The position numbers and the translations under genes were made by a program. From Conexibacter sp. (GTDB lineage Bacteria; Actinomycetota; Thermoleophilia; Solirubrobacterales; 70-9), in NCBI GenBank assembly GCA_018263295.1, contig JADFCZ010000061.1:1-32552 (forward strand): 32,552 nt of DNA. Reading direction: 5' to 3'. Each line of letters begins with the position of its first letter. Within the stretch, counting starts at the first letter, position 1. Positions 1 to 6,662 of this stretch are shown one piece after another. The notes under the pieces were generated by a model that saw only the letters and a program-made list of their open reading frames with translations, was not told where the DNA came from and did not search any database.

Positions 1-1
1 C

Positions 2-304
2 ACGCTCTACCTGCACGCGCGAGTTGTGGCCCTGCCGATCACTGCGGTGTTCGTCGGCAAGCTGGTGTCTAAGTCCCCCGGGCGACTGAGCAATGGTCCG
101 AGTCTCGACGTCACGGTGCCGGTGCTCGCCGCCGGCGGCATCAAGACGTTCAAGACGACCGTTAAGCACGGCAAGTACGTCCAGGCCCGCTGCAAGCAGA
201 AGAACATGACGTTCGGTGCGCGGTCGACCTACGACAGCGGTCCGAACACAGATCACACGCCGACGAAGGCGACGACCAAGCAGAAGTGCATGCAGAAGAA
301 GTAG
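2..304 (+). CDS. C-terminal end of a probable exported protein (5' end outside window)
   Basis: The reading frame is open from the first bases, so this is the last 100 residues of a gene that begins upstream. An in-frame GTG at 26 exists but has no ribosome binding site and is probably internal. The fragment is basic and rich in Val, Thr and Lys. Alternating hydrophobic stretches suggest beta-structure, and it ends in a Lys-rich tail. Two Cys residues flank the last 40 residues and could form a disulfide. It resembles in style the Cys-pair beta-rich secreted protein at 4588-6306, but I cannot align the two convincingly. The function is unknown. The gene ends just before a strong hairpin at 340-361. 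Confidence 0.6.
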   Translation, partial: TLYLHARVVALPITAVFVGKLVSKSPGRLSNGPSLDVTVPVLAAGGIKTFKTTVKHGKYVQARCKQKNMTFGARSTYDSGPNTDHTPTKATTKQKCMQKK

Positions 305-339
305 TCACCGGATCGTTGATCTGATCAGGTGTTCAAGAT

Positions 340-361
340 GGGGCGGCCTTCGGGTCGCCCC
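340..361. terminator. Bidirectional intrinsic-type terminator
   Basis: A 9-bp stem (340-348 with 353-361, one G-T pair) is closed by a TTCG tetraloop. It lies between the convergent ends of the gene finishing at 304 and the dehalogenase finishing at 380. A short A/T-rich run follows on the + side, but there is no long T tract, as is usual in GC-rich actinobacteria. Confidence 0.75.
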
Positions 362-379
362 ATTATCTCTGCAGGGGGC

Positions 380-1267
380 TCAGGTCCGTTGCTCGCCGAG
401 CCAGGCGGCGATTCGCCGGCCGATCTGCTCGCCGCCGTCCTCCTGGAGGAAGTGCCCGGCGTTCTCGATCGTCTCCGGCGGCGTCAGGTTGAGTCGTTCG
501 GCGACCGCGTGGCCGACCTTCAGGGGGATGATCGGGTCGGAGTCGGCCCAGAGGCAGAGCGAGGGCATGCCGCGGGCGGCGATGCCCTCGGCGGCGGCCT
601 GACCCTCGGCGGCGCCGGGATCGTCGGGGCTCGTCGGGAGCATCAACGGAAAGGCCCGCGCGCCGGCCTTCGAGGCGGCGTCGGGGAAGGGCGCATCGTA
701 GGCGGCGGCGACCTCGGCGGCGGGCGGCGTCGCGCAGGCCCCGGTCACAAGCATCGAGATCGGCAGGTCCTCGGTCCGGCGGACGAAGTCCCGGAAGGTG
801 AGCCAGGCGTCGGTCATCCGCTGGCGGCCGTTGAAGACGCCGGTGTCCATGACCACGAGCTGCGAGCACATCTCCGGGTGCTCGGAGGCGATCCTCATCC
901 CGACCGGCCCGCCCCAGTCGTGGACGACGAAGGTCGCGTCGCGGACGCCGGCCTGCTCGAGCAGCCACGCGGCCGCCTCGACGTGGCGGTCGTAGGAGTA
1001 CCAGCCGATGTCGGTCGGCTTGTCGGAGCGGCCGAAACCGGGCAGGTCGGGCGCGATCACGCGGTAACCGGATTCGAGCAGCGGCGGGATCACCTTCCGC
1101 CACAAAAACGACCAGGTCGGTTCGCCGTGGAAGAGGACGACCGTCGGGCCCTCGCCCTCGTCGATCCGGGCGAGGCGGATGCCGTCCCAGTCGAGGTAAC
1201 GGGGCTCCCATGGGAAGTCGGGAAGGTCGGCGAACCGTTCGTCGGGGGTGCGGACGGAGTCGGTCAT
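380..1267 (-). CDS. Haloalkane dehalogenase family alpha/beta hydrolase
   Basis: A 295-residue alpha/beta hydrolase that matches subfamily I haloalkane dehalogenases (DhlA type). These enzymes hydrolyse carbon-halogen bonds through an aspartyl-alkyl ester. Visible landmarks are the HGEPTW oxyanion loop (47-52), the nucleophile D117 in HDWGG with W118 as a halide-stabilising residue, a likely cap tryptophan W155, the cap motif AAYDAPFPDAASKAG, the acid D244 in WADSDP, and H272 in AGHF. The triad is complete. It is cytoplasmic, with no signal peptide. It starts 12 bases after the R2-SCP2 gene, so the two are probably cotranscribed. Related families such as epoxide hydrolases share the fold, and the real substrate cannot be read from sequence. 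Confidence 0.88.
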   Translation of the reverse strand: MTDSVRTPDERFADLPDFPWEPRYLDWDGIRLARIDEGEGPTVVLFHGEPTWSFLWRKVIPPLLESGYRVIAPDLPGFGRSDKPTDIGWYSYDRHVEAAAWLLEQAGVRDATFVVHDWGGPVGMRIASEHPEMCSQLVVMDTGVFNGRQRMTDAWLTFRDFVRRTEDLPISMLVTGACATPPAAEVAAAYDAPFPDAASKAGARAFPLMLPTSPDDPGAAEGQAAAEGIAARGMPSLCLWADSDPIIPLKVGHAVAERLNLTPPETIENAGHFLQEDGGEQIGRRIAAWLGEQRT

Positions 1268-1279
1268 CGCCGCGGCAAA

Positions 1280-2551
1280 CTATCCGAACAGCTTCGCGAA
1301 CCGCAGCAGGTCGCGCGGGCCACCCCGGAGCTTCATCCGCCGCTGGACGAGCGCCTTCGGCGGCGCGAGCGCGCCCTTGCTGATCTCGATGAAGTCCTTC
1401 CAACTCGCCTCGAGCGTGACGTCGGCGGCCCGCGCCTCGCCCGCTGCGGCCCGGGTCGACCCGTTGTCGACCACGAGGTGCCAGGGGGCGGCGTCGCTGA
1501 AGCGCCATTGGACCGTGAACGGCCCGTGGCCGTTGACGACGCTCGGGTCGACGGCGCGACTGACGGAGTCGAAGTAGAGCTGCTGGATCTCCGGCGAGCC
1601 GTCGGGGTCCTGGCCGGGCTCGCCGATCACCCCGGCCTGGGACATCCGGATCACGTTGGCGGCCCGCTCGTGCGGCTCGAGCTCGAAGTCGATCGGCGCG
1701 ACGCCGGGGGGCATCTCCTGCATCGGGTAGCCGATCGCCTTCCACTTCATCTCGACCGCCTTGAAGCCCCAGGCCGCGATCTCCTCGAGCTCGAAGCCGT
1801 AGCAGCGCGTGTACTCCCGGTCCCAGTTCGGCGGGATGAACACCGAGGAGAGCCAGGGCATGACCTCGGTCATCAGCTCGTCGACGGCGGCCTTGCACTC
1901 GTCGGACTCCGCGAGCAGCTCGCTGAGCACCTTGACGCCGAAGCCGATGTGGCGCTGCTCGTCGCGGGAGACGTGCTCCATCCCAGCGCTGAACCCCGGC
2001 ATCGTCCCCTCGCGGACGAAGAAGTCCTCGATGAAGTGCTGCCCGGGCTGGGCCATGCTCGCCTCGACGATCAGGTGGTAGAGCGTGATCGCCTGCGCGA
2101 ACTTCGGCAGCGACCGGTCGCGCCGGAGCTCGTCGGCCATCCGGTCGAGGCGGTTGAAGACCTGCTTGTAGCCCCAGCCGAGATGCTGCTCGGTGAACGC
2201 GAGCGTCGATGCGAGGTCGTCGCCGGCGCCGATCACCTCGCTGAAGAAGCGGTGGAAGAAGACGGCGTGGCGTGCCTCGTCGACCTGCTGGGTCGTCAGG
2301 AAGTACTTCTGCTCCTCCGTCGGCGCCGCGTCGATGTAGGGGGAGAGGTCATCCGCGACACGATCTTCGCCGAAGAAGAACATCGAGTAGATCCACAGCG
2401 CCGACTTGCGCTGGATCTCCGTCAGGCCCCTCCAGCCGTCACGGTCGGCGGAGAAGTCGATCTCCATGGCCGACCAGTTGTTCATCTCCCACCGCCTGTA
2501 CAGGTCGGTGTAGGTGATCCTGCTGGTCAGGTTCTGCTCTGCGACTGACAT
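1280..2551 (-). CDS. R2-like (ribonucleotide-reductase small-subunit-like) oxidase fused to SCP2 sterol-carrier domain
   Basis: A 423-residue ferritin-like di-metal carboxylate protein. The six ligands are in order: E62, E92 with H95 (DEARH), E163, and E198 with H201 (RDEQRH). V65 (ligand +3) and Y158 (third Glu -5) sit where R2lox enzymes carry the Val-Tyr pair that becomes an ether crosslink. This argues for an R2-like ligand-binding oxidase (Mn/Fe) rather than a true RNR subunit, and no large subunit is nearby. Residues about 325-423 look like an SCP2 sterol-carrier domain (FTVQWRF, a long hydrophobic strand, ASWKDFIEISKG, basic end). The start is the ATG at 2551 because GGAGGAGGGG lies just upstream; longer in-frame extensions run through the promoter region. 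It is the first gene of a unit with the dehalogenase and could oxidise a lipid-like substrate; that role is inference. Confidence 0.85.
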   Translation of the reverse strand: MSVAEQNLTSRITYTDLYRRWEMNNWSAMEIDFSADRDGWRGLTEIQRKSALWIYSMFFFGEDRVADDLSPYIDAAPTEEQKYFLTTQQVDEARHAVFFHRFFSEVIGAGDDLASTLAFTEQHLGWGYKQVFNRLDRMADELRRDRSLPKFAQAITLYHLIVEASMAQPGQHFIEDFFVREGTMPGFSAGMEHVSRDEQRHIGFGVKVLSELLAESDECKAAVDELMTEVMPWLSSVFIPPNWDREYTRCYGFELEEIAAWGFKAVEMKWKAIGYPMQEMPPGVAPIDFELEPHERAANVIRMSQAGVIGEPGQDPDGSPEIQQLYFDSVSRAVDPSVVNGHGPFTVQWRFSDAAPWHLVVDNGSTRAAAGEARAADVTLEASWKDFIEISKGALAPPKALVQRRMKLRGGPRDLLRFAKLFG

Positions 2552-2609
2552 CTCATTCCCCTCCTCCGGGCGGCTTCGACCCGATTCCCGCGCTTGGTAG
2601 CCGCGCCAG

Positions 2610-2615
2610 CATATA
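2610..2615 (-). promoter_or_regulatory. Putative -10 box of the R2-SCP2 operon
   Basis: Read on the minus strand this is TATATG, the most AT-rich point of the region. It lies about 58 bases before the start codon, leaving a conventional leader with a strong Shine-Dalgarno. No clear -35 hexamer is seen, which would fit an activator-dependent promoter. Confidence 0.4.
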
Positions 2616-2622
2616 GCCGCGA

Positions 2623-2634
2623 CTGGCCGGCCAG
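2623..2634. promoter_or_regulatory. Palindrome CTGGCCGGCCAG, possible repressor operator
   Basis: A perfect 12-bp palindrome placed just upstream of the putative -10 box of the R2-SCP2 operon. TetR-type repressors often bind such sites, but no regulator gene is adjacent, and short GC palindromes also arise by chance in this genome. Confidence 0.35.
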
Positions 2635-2643
2635 CCAGGATTG

Positions 2644-2659
2644 CGTGACGGATGTCACA
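2644..2659. promoter_or_regulatory. CRP/FNR-family-like binding site
   Basis: CGTGA-N6-TCACA matches nine of ten defined positions of the CRP consensus TGTGA-N6-TCACA. It sits between the divergent R2-SCP2 operon and the small membrane protein gene, centred roughly 48 bases before the inferred start of the R2-SCP2 transcript, a position compatible with activation. The site is seen; the regulator is inferred. Confidence 0.45.
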
Positions 2660-2707
2660 GAGGGCCATCGCGGCCCGCCATTTCAAGCGGGCATCCGGGC
2701 GATCGAC

Positions 2708-2713
2708 TAGGTT
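2708..2713 (+). promoter_or_regulatory. -10-like box TAGGTT before the small membrane protein gene
   Basis: The box ends 7 bases before the ATG at 2721 and no Shine-Dalgarno is present, so transcription would begin at or next to the start codon (leaderless). Confidence 0.45.
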
Positions 2714-2720
2714 GGCCGCC

Positions 2721-3164
2721 ATGGAGTCGTCGCAGACGCCACCACCGGGGGGATCGGCAACGCCGGCTCCCGCGGGCGGCCCCACGGCGCCGCCGCCGCG
2801 AGCACCCGAGCAGGACGTCGCCGGGGTTGGAGCGCGGATCGGCGCCGGCGTTCTCGCGTTGGTCATCGCGATCATCTGCGCCGTCGCCGTCGCGGTGATG
2901 GTCGACGTCGGCGACACGCCGCTGTGTGAGGACGTCACCGCGTCGCAGGCGCTGGTCGGCGGATACGAGTGCTACGACTTCTCCGGCTCGATCAAGCCGA
3001 TCGTCGTCGGCGCCGGCTGGATCGGGGCCGTGCTGGCAGGTATCGCCGTGATCCTCGGGCTCGCCTTCGCGATTCGCGGCCGCGGCGGGCGGGCCTTCCT
3101 GCTGACGACCGGGGCCGCCGCGATCTTCCTCGCGATCAGCGTCCTCGCCGCTCAGGCCTCCTGA
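2721..3164 (+). CDS. Small three-helix membrane protein of unknown function
   Basis: A 147-residue protein. Residues 1-35 are a Pro/Gly/Ala-rich, probably cytoplasmic, tail. Three hydrophobic helices follow at about 38-62, 92-118 and 124-144. The loop between helices 1 and 2 holds two Cys residues (C69, C84) that could form an extracytoplasmic disulfide. The ATG at 2721 is chosen because it follows a -10-like box by 7 bases; an upstream in-frame ATG at 2652 would overlap the putative CRP site. It is divergent from the R2-SCP2 operon and convergent with the glycyl-tRNA synthetase gene. I recognise no family. Confidence 0.65.
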   Translation: MESSQTPPPGGSATPAPAGGPTAPPPRAPEQDVAGVGARIGAGVLALVIAIICAVAVAVMVDVGDTPLCEDVTASQALVGGYECYDFSGSIKPIVVGAGWIGAVLAGIAVILGLAFAIRGRGGRAFLLTTGAAAIFLAISVLAAQAS

Positions 3165-3176
3165 GCGGCGCCGGCG

Positions 3177-4553
3177 TCAGCCGGGCTTCGGGCTGGTCCA
3201 GTCGGCCGCGAGCTTCGACAGCAGGAGCTCGGCCAGGCCCGCGATCGGGACGCGCTCCTGCGTCAGCGAGTCGCGGTCGCGGAGGGTGACGGTGTCGTCG
3301 GCGAGGGTGTCGCCGTCGATCGTGACGCCCCAAGGGGTGCCGATCTCGTCCTGGCGGCGGTAACGCTTGCCGATCGAGCCGCCCTGGTCGTACTCGGCGC
3401 CGATCAGGTGGCGCAGTGAGTCGAAGACCTCGCGGGCCCGCTCGGGCATGCCCTCCTTGTTGACGAGGGGCATCACGGCGACCTTGACCGGAGCGAGCCT
3501 GGGGTGGAGGCGGAGGACGGTGCGGGAGCGCCCTTCGACCTCCTCGACGTCGTAGGCGTCGACGATGAACGCGAGCATCGCCCGGTCGACGCCGGCGGCC
3601 GGCTCGATCACATGGGGGACGTAGCGCTCGCCGCTCTGTTGATCGAAGTACTCGAGCTTCTCGCGGCTGAACTTCGCGTGCTGGGTGAGGTCGAAGTCGC
3701 CGCGGTCGGCGATTCCCTCGAGCTCCGAGTAGCCCATCGGGAACCGGTACTCGATGTCGGATGTGGCGCTCGAGTAGTGCGAGAGCTCGTCCTCGCCGTG
3801 GGCGCGGAGGATCAGGTTGTCGGGCCGGATCCCGAGCTCGGTGTACCAGGCCATCCGCTCGTTCATCCAGCGCTCGTGCCACCGCGGCGCCTCGTCGGGC
3901 GGGCAGAAGAACTCCATCTCCATCTGCTCGAACTCCCGCGTGCGGAAGATGAAGTTCCCGGGCGTGATCTCGTTCCGGAACGACTTGCCGATCTGGGCGA
4001 TCCCGAACGGCGGCTTCTTGCGGGCGAACTGCAGGACGTTCTTGAAGTTGATGAAGATGCCCTGCGCGGTTTCGGGCCGGAGGTAGACCTCGGTCCCGGA
4101 CTCCGCGACCGGCCCGATGTGCGTCTTGAACATCAGGTTGAACTCGCGCGGCTCCGACAGCTCGCCGCCGCACTGCGGGCAGTGGATCTCGCCGGACGGG
4201 TCGCCGCCGTCGGTGGCGATCGCCTCGCGCAGGTGATCTTCGCGCCAGCGCCGCTTGCACTTTCCGAGGCACTGGACGAGCGGGTCGCTGAAGCCGCTGA
4301 GATGACCGGAGGCCTCCCAGACCCGGGGGTTCTGGATGATCGCCGAGTCGATCGCGACGATGTCGTCGCGGTCGGTGAGCATCGCCCGCCACCACTCGTT
4401 CTTGACGTTGTTCTTGAGCAGGACGCCGTAGTGGCCGTAGTCGTAGGTCGACCCGACGCCGCCGTAGATCTCCGACGACGGGAAGATGAACCCGCGGCGC
4501 TTGCAGAGCGCCACGATCTCGTCGAGGCTGGGGTCGTCCGGGGTTCCGCTCAT
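3177..4553 (-). CDS. glyQS: Glycyl-tRNA synthetase, single-chain dimeric (alpha2) type
   Basis: A 458-residue class II aminoacyl-tRNA synthetase that charges tRNA-Gly. The N-terminus carries RRGFIFPSSEIYGG and the GSTYDYGHYG signature of the eukaryotic/archaeal-like one-subunit GlyRS. Motif 2 (FRNEITPGNFIFRTREF) and motif 3 (GVDRAMLAFI) are intact. Paired cysteines (CLGKC, CPQC) in the insertion could bind zinc. The C-terminal anticodon-binding domain begins near VAVMPLVNKEG. The length is normal. Its ATG follows a -10-like box by 9 bases with no Shine-Dalgarno, so it probably has its own leaderless transcript although it lies 34 bases behind the secreted-protein gene. Confidence 0.96.
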   Translation of the reverse strand: MSGTPDDPSLDEIVALCKRRGFIFPSSEIYGGVGSTYDYGHYGVLLKNNVKNEWWRAMLTDRDDIVAIDSAIIQNPRVWEASGHLSGFSDPLVQCLGKCKRRWREDHLREAIATDGGDPSGEIHCPQCGGELSEPREFNLMFKTHIGPVAESGTEVYLRPETAQGIFINFKNVLQFARKKPPFGIAQIGKSFRNEITPGNFIFRTREFEQMEMEFFCPPDEAPRWHERWMNERMAWYTELGIRPDNLILRAHGEDELSHYSSATSDIEYRFPMGYSELEGIADRGDFDLTQHAKFSREKLEYFDQQSGERYVPHVIEPAAGVDRAMLAFIVDAYDVEEVEGRSRTVLRLHPRLAPVKVAVMPLVNKEGMPERAREVFDSLRHLIGAEYDQGGSIGKRYRRQDEIGTPWGVTIDGDTLADDTVTLRDRDSLTQERVPIAGLAELLLSKLAADWTSPKPG

Positions 4554-4562
4554 GGACGGGGA

Positions 4563-4568
4563 AAGGTA
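4563..4568 (-). promoter_or_regulatory. -10-like box TACCTT before glyQS
   Basis: Read on the minus strand, the box ends 9 bases before the glyQS ATG. No purine-rich ribosome binding site lies between, consistent with a leaderless start. Confidence 0.4.
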
Positions 4569-4587
4569 TCTGCTGTGCTCGCCGCGC

Positions 4588-6306
4588 CTATCCGGCGGCG
4601 CGCGGCGTCAGCTTCGTCCGGGTGCCGTCGGCATCGACGATCGACACCGCGAACGGCTTCAAGGTCTTCGCCTTGACGCCGTCGCGGGCCTTGACGGCGC
4701 CCTTGGCGAGGCGGACGCCGATCCGTTCGACGCCGCCGCCCTTGGCCTTGATGCTGAGCTTGCGCCCGTGTCCACGGATCGAGGCGCCGGAGACCCGGGC
4801 GCCCGCGAGGAGCCTGCGCCTGGCGCCGACCTCGAGCCCGCGCGGGATCTTGACCCGCGCCTTGGCGATCGGCGTCGCCGCCGCCCGCAGGCGCAGCGCG
4901 ACCTTCGGCTCCCCGGACTGGAGCTTGGCGATCCGGACGCTTGCCTTCGGCCGTCCGGCGCCGCCGCCGACGCAGGTCGACCGGGCGTCGGAGCCGACCT
5001 GCAGCGACTTGCCGGAGTGGCTGTTGAAATCAGCGACGAAGCCGAACGGGGGCGGCGAGCACGGGTCGCGGGTCGCGACATTTAGACCATCCGGCCCTCC
5101 GGCGAAAGACAGGCGGAATTCGCTTAGCGGTATGTCGGGCAGATCGTCGAACGTCACCTGTGCTTGTCCACCCGGACTTCCCCCAAGCGAACCCTTCACT
5201 TTGAGTGAGAGGCCACCTTCCAGGGCAATTCCGAGTTCGGGCAGGCCCGCGCCTGAAATGATGTAAACGCCGCCCTGGAGTGGTTCACTGAGGAGCGGGG
5301 ATGCAGCCGTCGAATCGCCGACCATCGTGTCTTCGGGGCAAGCGCCAGCGTCGAAGGATGTGGCAGGGCATTGTGTTGCCAGGACACCGCCATCCGCCAG
5401 GATGTCGGTCGGCAGCGTCACGACCGCCTTCTTCAGGCCGGCCTCCTCGATCGTCTGCGAGATCGACGTTGTCAGCTCGATCGGGTCGGCGAGATCCCTG
5501 CTGACCTGGCGGATCCTGGCGCCGAACTCGGGGCTGAACGGGAGCGCGTTGCAGTTCGTGGTCGTGAATTGGTCCTGGTTCGTGGCGGTGGCGCCGCTGT
5601 AGGCCCTGGCGTCGATCTCGACCGCCTGGGCCCCGCAAGAAGTCGGGTTGCGGAGGAATCCCTTGCCGCCGTCGACCTTGCCCTTCAGCGTCAGCGCGAC
5701 GCCGGTCACCTCGAGCGGCGTCGACACGCCTCCGATCTTCGCCGAGTTCGGAATGTTCCTGAGGCCGGTGTCGAGGCCGAAGTCGCCCTGGCGCAGCGAG
5801 GCCGTCTGCTGGAGGACGATCTTCGGGAGGGCGGCGCCGAGGCCCGGGACGGGGGAGGGGTCGAGGACGATGCCGAACCGGGCGGGCTCGCCCTTGCGGG
5901 GCTGGACGTTGTAGACCTGCCCGCTCACGGTCAGCGGGATCGGGATCAGTCCGAGCGGCTTGACGTTGACCTCGTTGGTCGCGTCGCCGACGTCGCTCCG
6001 AGCGGGGCAGGAGTCGGCCTGGAGCTGGGCCTCCGAGCAGGTCGGGGTCGCCAGCGGGTTGCCGATCAGCCCTGGAGGGAGGTGGACGGTCAGGTCCTTG
6101 AGCCCGTTGCTCGGGTCGGTGACCGTGAAGTCGACCGTGAAGTCGCTGTTGGCGCCGGCCGCCTTGTCGGCGGGCTGGGCCGAGAATGGGGAGATCCCGA
6201 AGGCGGCGTTGGCGGCCGGAGCGGCGATCAGCAGCGCCGCGAGCGTGCCGATGAACGCCAGAGCGCGCACCCGTCCCCTGATTCCCCTGCCTTTCGGATC
6301 CCTCAT
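4588..6306 (-). CDS. Secreted Cys-pair repeat protein of unknown function
   Basis: A 572-residue exported protein. It has a basic N-region, a hydrophobic core (15-29) and an ANA-A cleavage site near residue 34. The mature part is beta-rich and contains two related modules. Module one spans about 75-150, with C90...C100-PARSDVGDAT, then GQVYNV and PARFGIVL. Module two spans about 296-365, with C313...C323-PEDTMVGDST, then GGVYII and LPELGIAL. A basic, Lys/Arg-rich C-terminal region (about 455-572) follows and could contact the wall. I recall similar secreted proteins, often multicopy, in Thermoleophilia, with no known role. The start at 6306 gives a clean signal peptide and follows a -10 box by 10 bases. 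Residues about 306-413 use markedly more A/T-ending codons than the rest. Confidence 0.8.
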   Translation of the reverse strand: MRDPKGRGIRGRVRALAFIGTLAALLIAAPAANAAFGISPFSAQPADKAAGANSDFTVDFTVTDPSNGLKDLTVHLPPGLIGNPLATPTCSEAQLQADSCPARSDVGDATNEVNVKPLGLIPIPLTVSGQVYNVQPRKGEPARFGIVLDPSPVPGLGAALPKIVLQQTASLRQGDFGLDTGLRNIPNSAKIGGVSTPLEVTGVALTLKGKVDGGKGFLRNPTSCGAQAVEIDARAYSGATATNQDQFTTTNCNALPFSPEFGARIRQVSRDLADPIELTTSISQTIEEAGLKKAVVTLPTDILADGGVLATQCPATSFDAGACPEDTMVGDSTAASPLLSEPLQGGVYIISGAGLPELGIALEGGLSLKVKGSLGGSPGGQAQVTFDDLPDIPLSEFRLSFAGGPDGLNVATRDPCSPPPFGFVADFNSHSGKSLQVGSDARSTCVGGGAGRPKASVRIAKLQSGEPKVALRLRAAATPIAKARVKIPRGLEVGARRRLLAGARVSGASIRGHGRKLSIKAKGGGVERIGVRLAKGAVKARDGVKAKTLKPFAVSIVDADGTRTKLTPRAAG

Positions 6307-6312
6307 CCGGCC

Positions 6313-6322
6313 TATGATTGTG
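6313..6322. promoter_or_regulatory. Overlapping divergent -10 boxes (TATGAT + / CACAAT -)
   Basis: TATGAT at 6313-6318 on the + strand ends 12 bases before the fmdB-like ATG. CACAAT on the minus strand (6317-6322) ends 10 bases before the secreted-protein ATG. The whole intergenic space is 24 bases, so both transcripts must start nearly at their start codons. Confidence 0.55.
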
Positions 6323-6330
6323 CCACACGG

Positions 6331-6645
6331 ATGCCGATCTACGAATACAAATGCGACAACGGCCACACGTTTGAGGCCATGCAATCGATGTCAGAGGATG
6401 CGCTCGATACCTGTGACGTCTGCGGTGCGCCGGCGCGTCGCGTGCTGCATGCGCCGGCCGTGCACTTCAAGGGCTCGGGCTTCTACACGACCGATTACGC
6501 GCGCAAGAAGAGCGGCGGCTCGAAGGTCGCGAACGGCTCCGACGGATCGAAGTCCGAGAGCAAGGACTCGAAGGGCTCGAAGGACGACTCCGGCTCGTCC
6601 TCTTCGTCCACCTCCGGCGACGCGGCTCCCGCGAAGAAGGACTGA
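6331..6645 (+). CDS. FmdB-family zinc-ribbon protein
   Basis: A 104-residue protein that begins MPIYEYKC, the signature of the FmdB putative regulatory family. Its zinc ribbon uses C8 with GH at 11-12, plus C28 and C31 (CDVCG). The family is widespread and was named for a formamidase regulator, but its role is not established. The second half (about 54-104) is a low-complexity Ser/Lys/Gly/Asp tail that is probably disordered. The gene has no ribosome binding site and appears leaderless. It is divergent from the secreted-protein gene and convergent with the LCP gene. Confidence 0.85.
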   Translation: MPIYEYKCDNGHTFEAMQSMSEDALDTCDVCGAPARRVLHAPAVHFKGSGFYTTDYARKKSGGSKVANGSDGSKSESKDSKGSKDDSGSSSSSTSGDAAPAKKD

Positions 6646-6662
6646 CCCCGCTCAGGGGGTCA
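6643..6662. terminator. Shared hairpin holding both stop codons of convergent genes
   Basis: TGACCCC (6643-6649) pairs perfectly with GGGGTCA (6656-6662) around a 6-base loop. The TGA of the FmdB-like gene forms the outer left end and the TGA of the LCP gene (opposite strand) forms the outer right end. Thus a 7-bp symmetric hairpin could terminate both transcripts. Confidence 0.6.

Noticed and set aside
329-2548. Long open frame on the + strand opposite the dehalogenase and R2-SCP2 genes
   Set aside because: Composition-driven antisense frame in very GC-rich DNA. It has no start signals or domains, and the minus-strand proteins have complete active sites.
1280-2551. Classical ribonucleotide reductase beta subunit
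   Set aside because: The Val-Tyr pair fits R2lox, an SCP2-like domain is fused at the C-terminus, and no large (alpha) subunit gene is present in the window.
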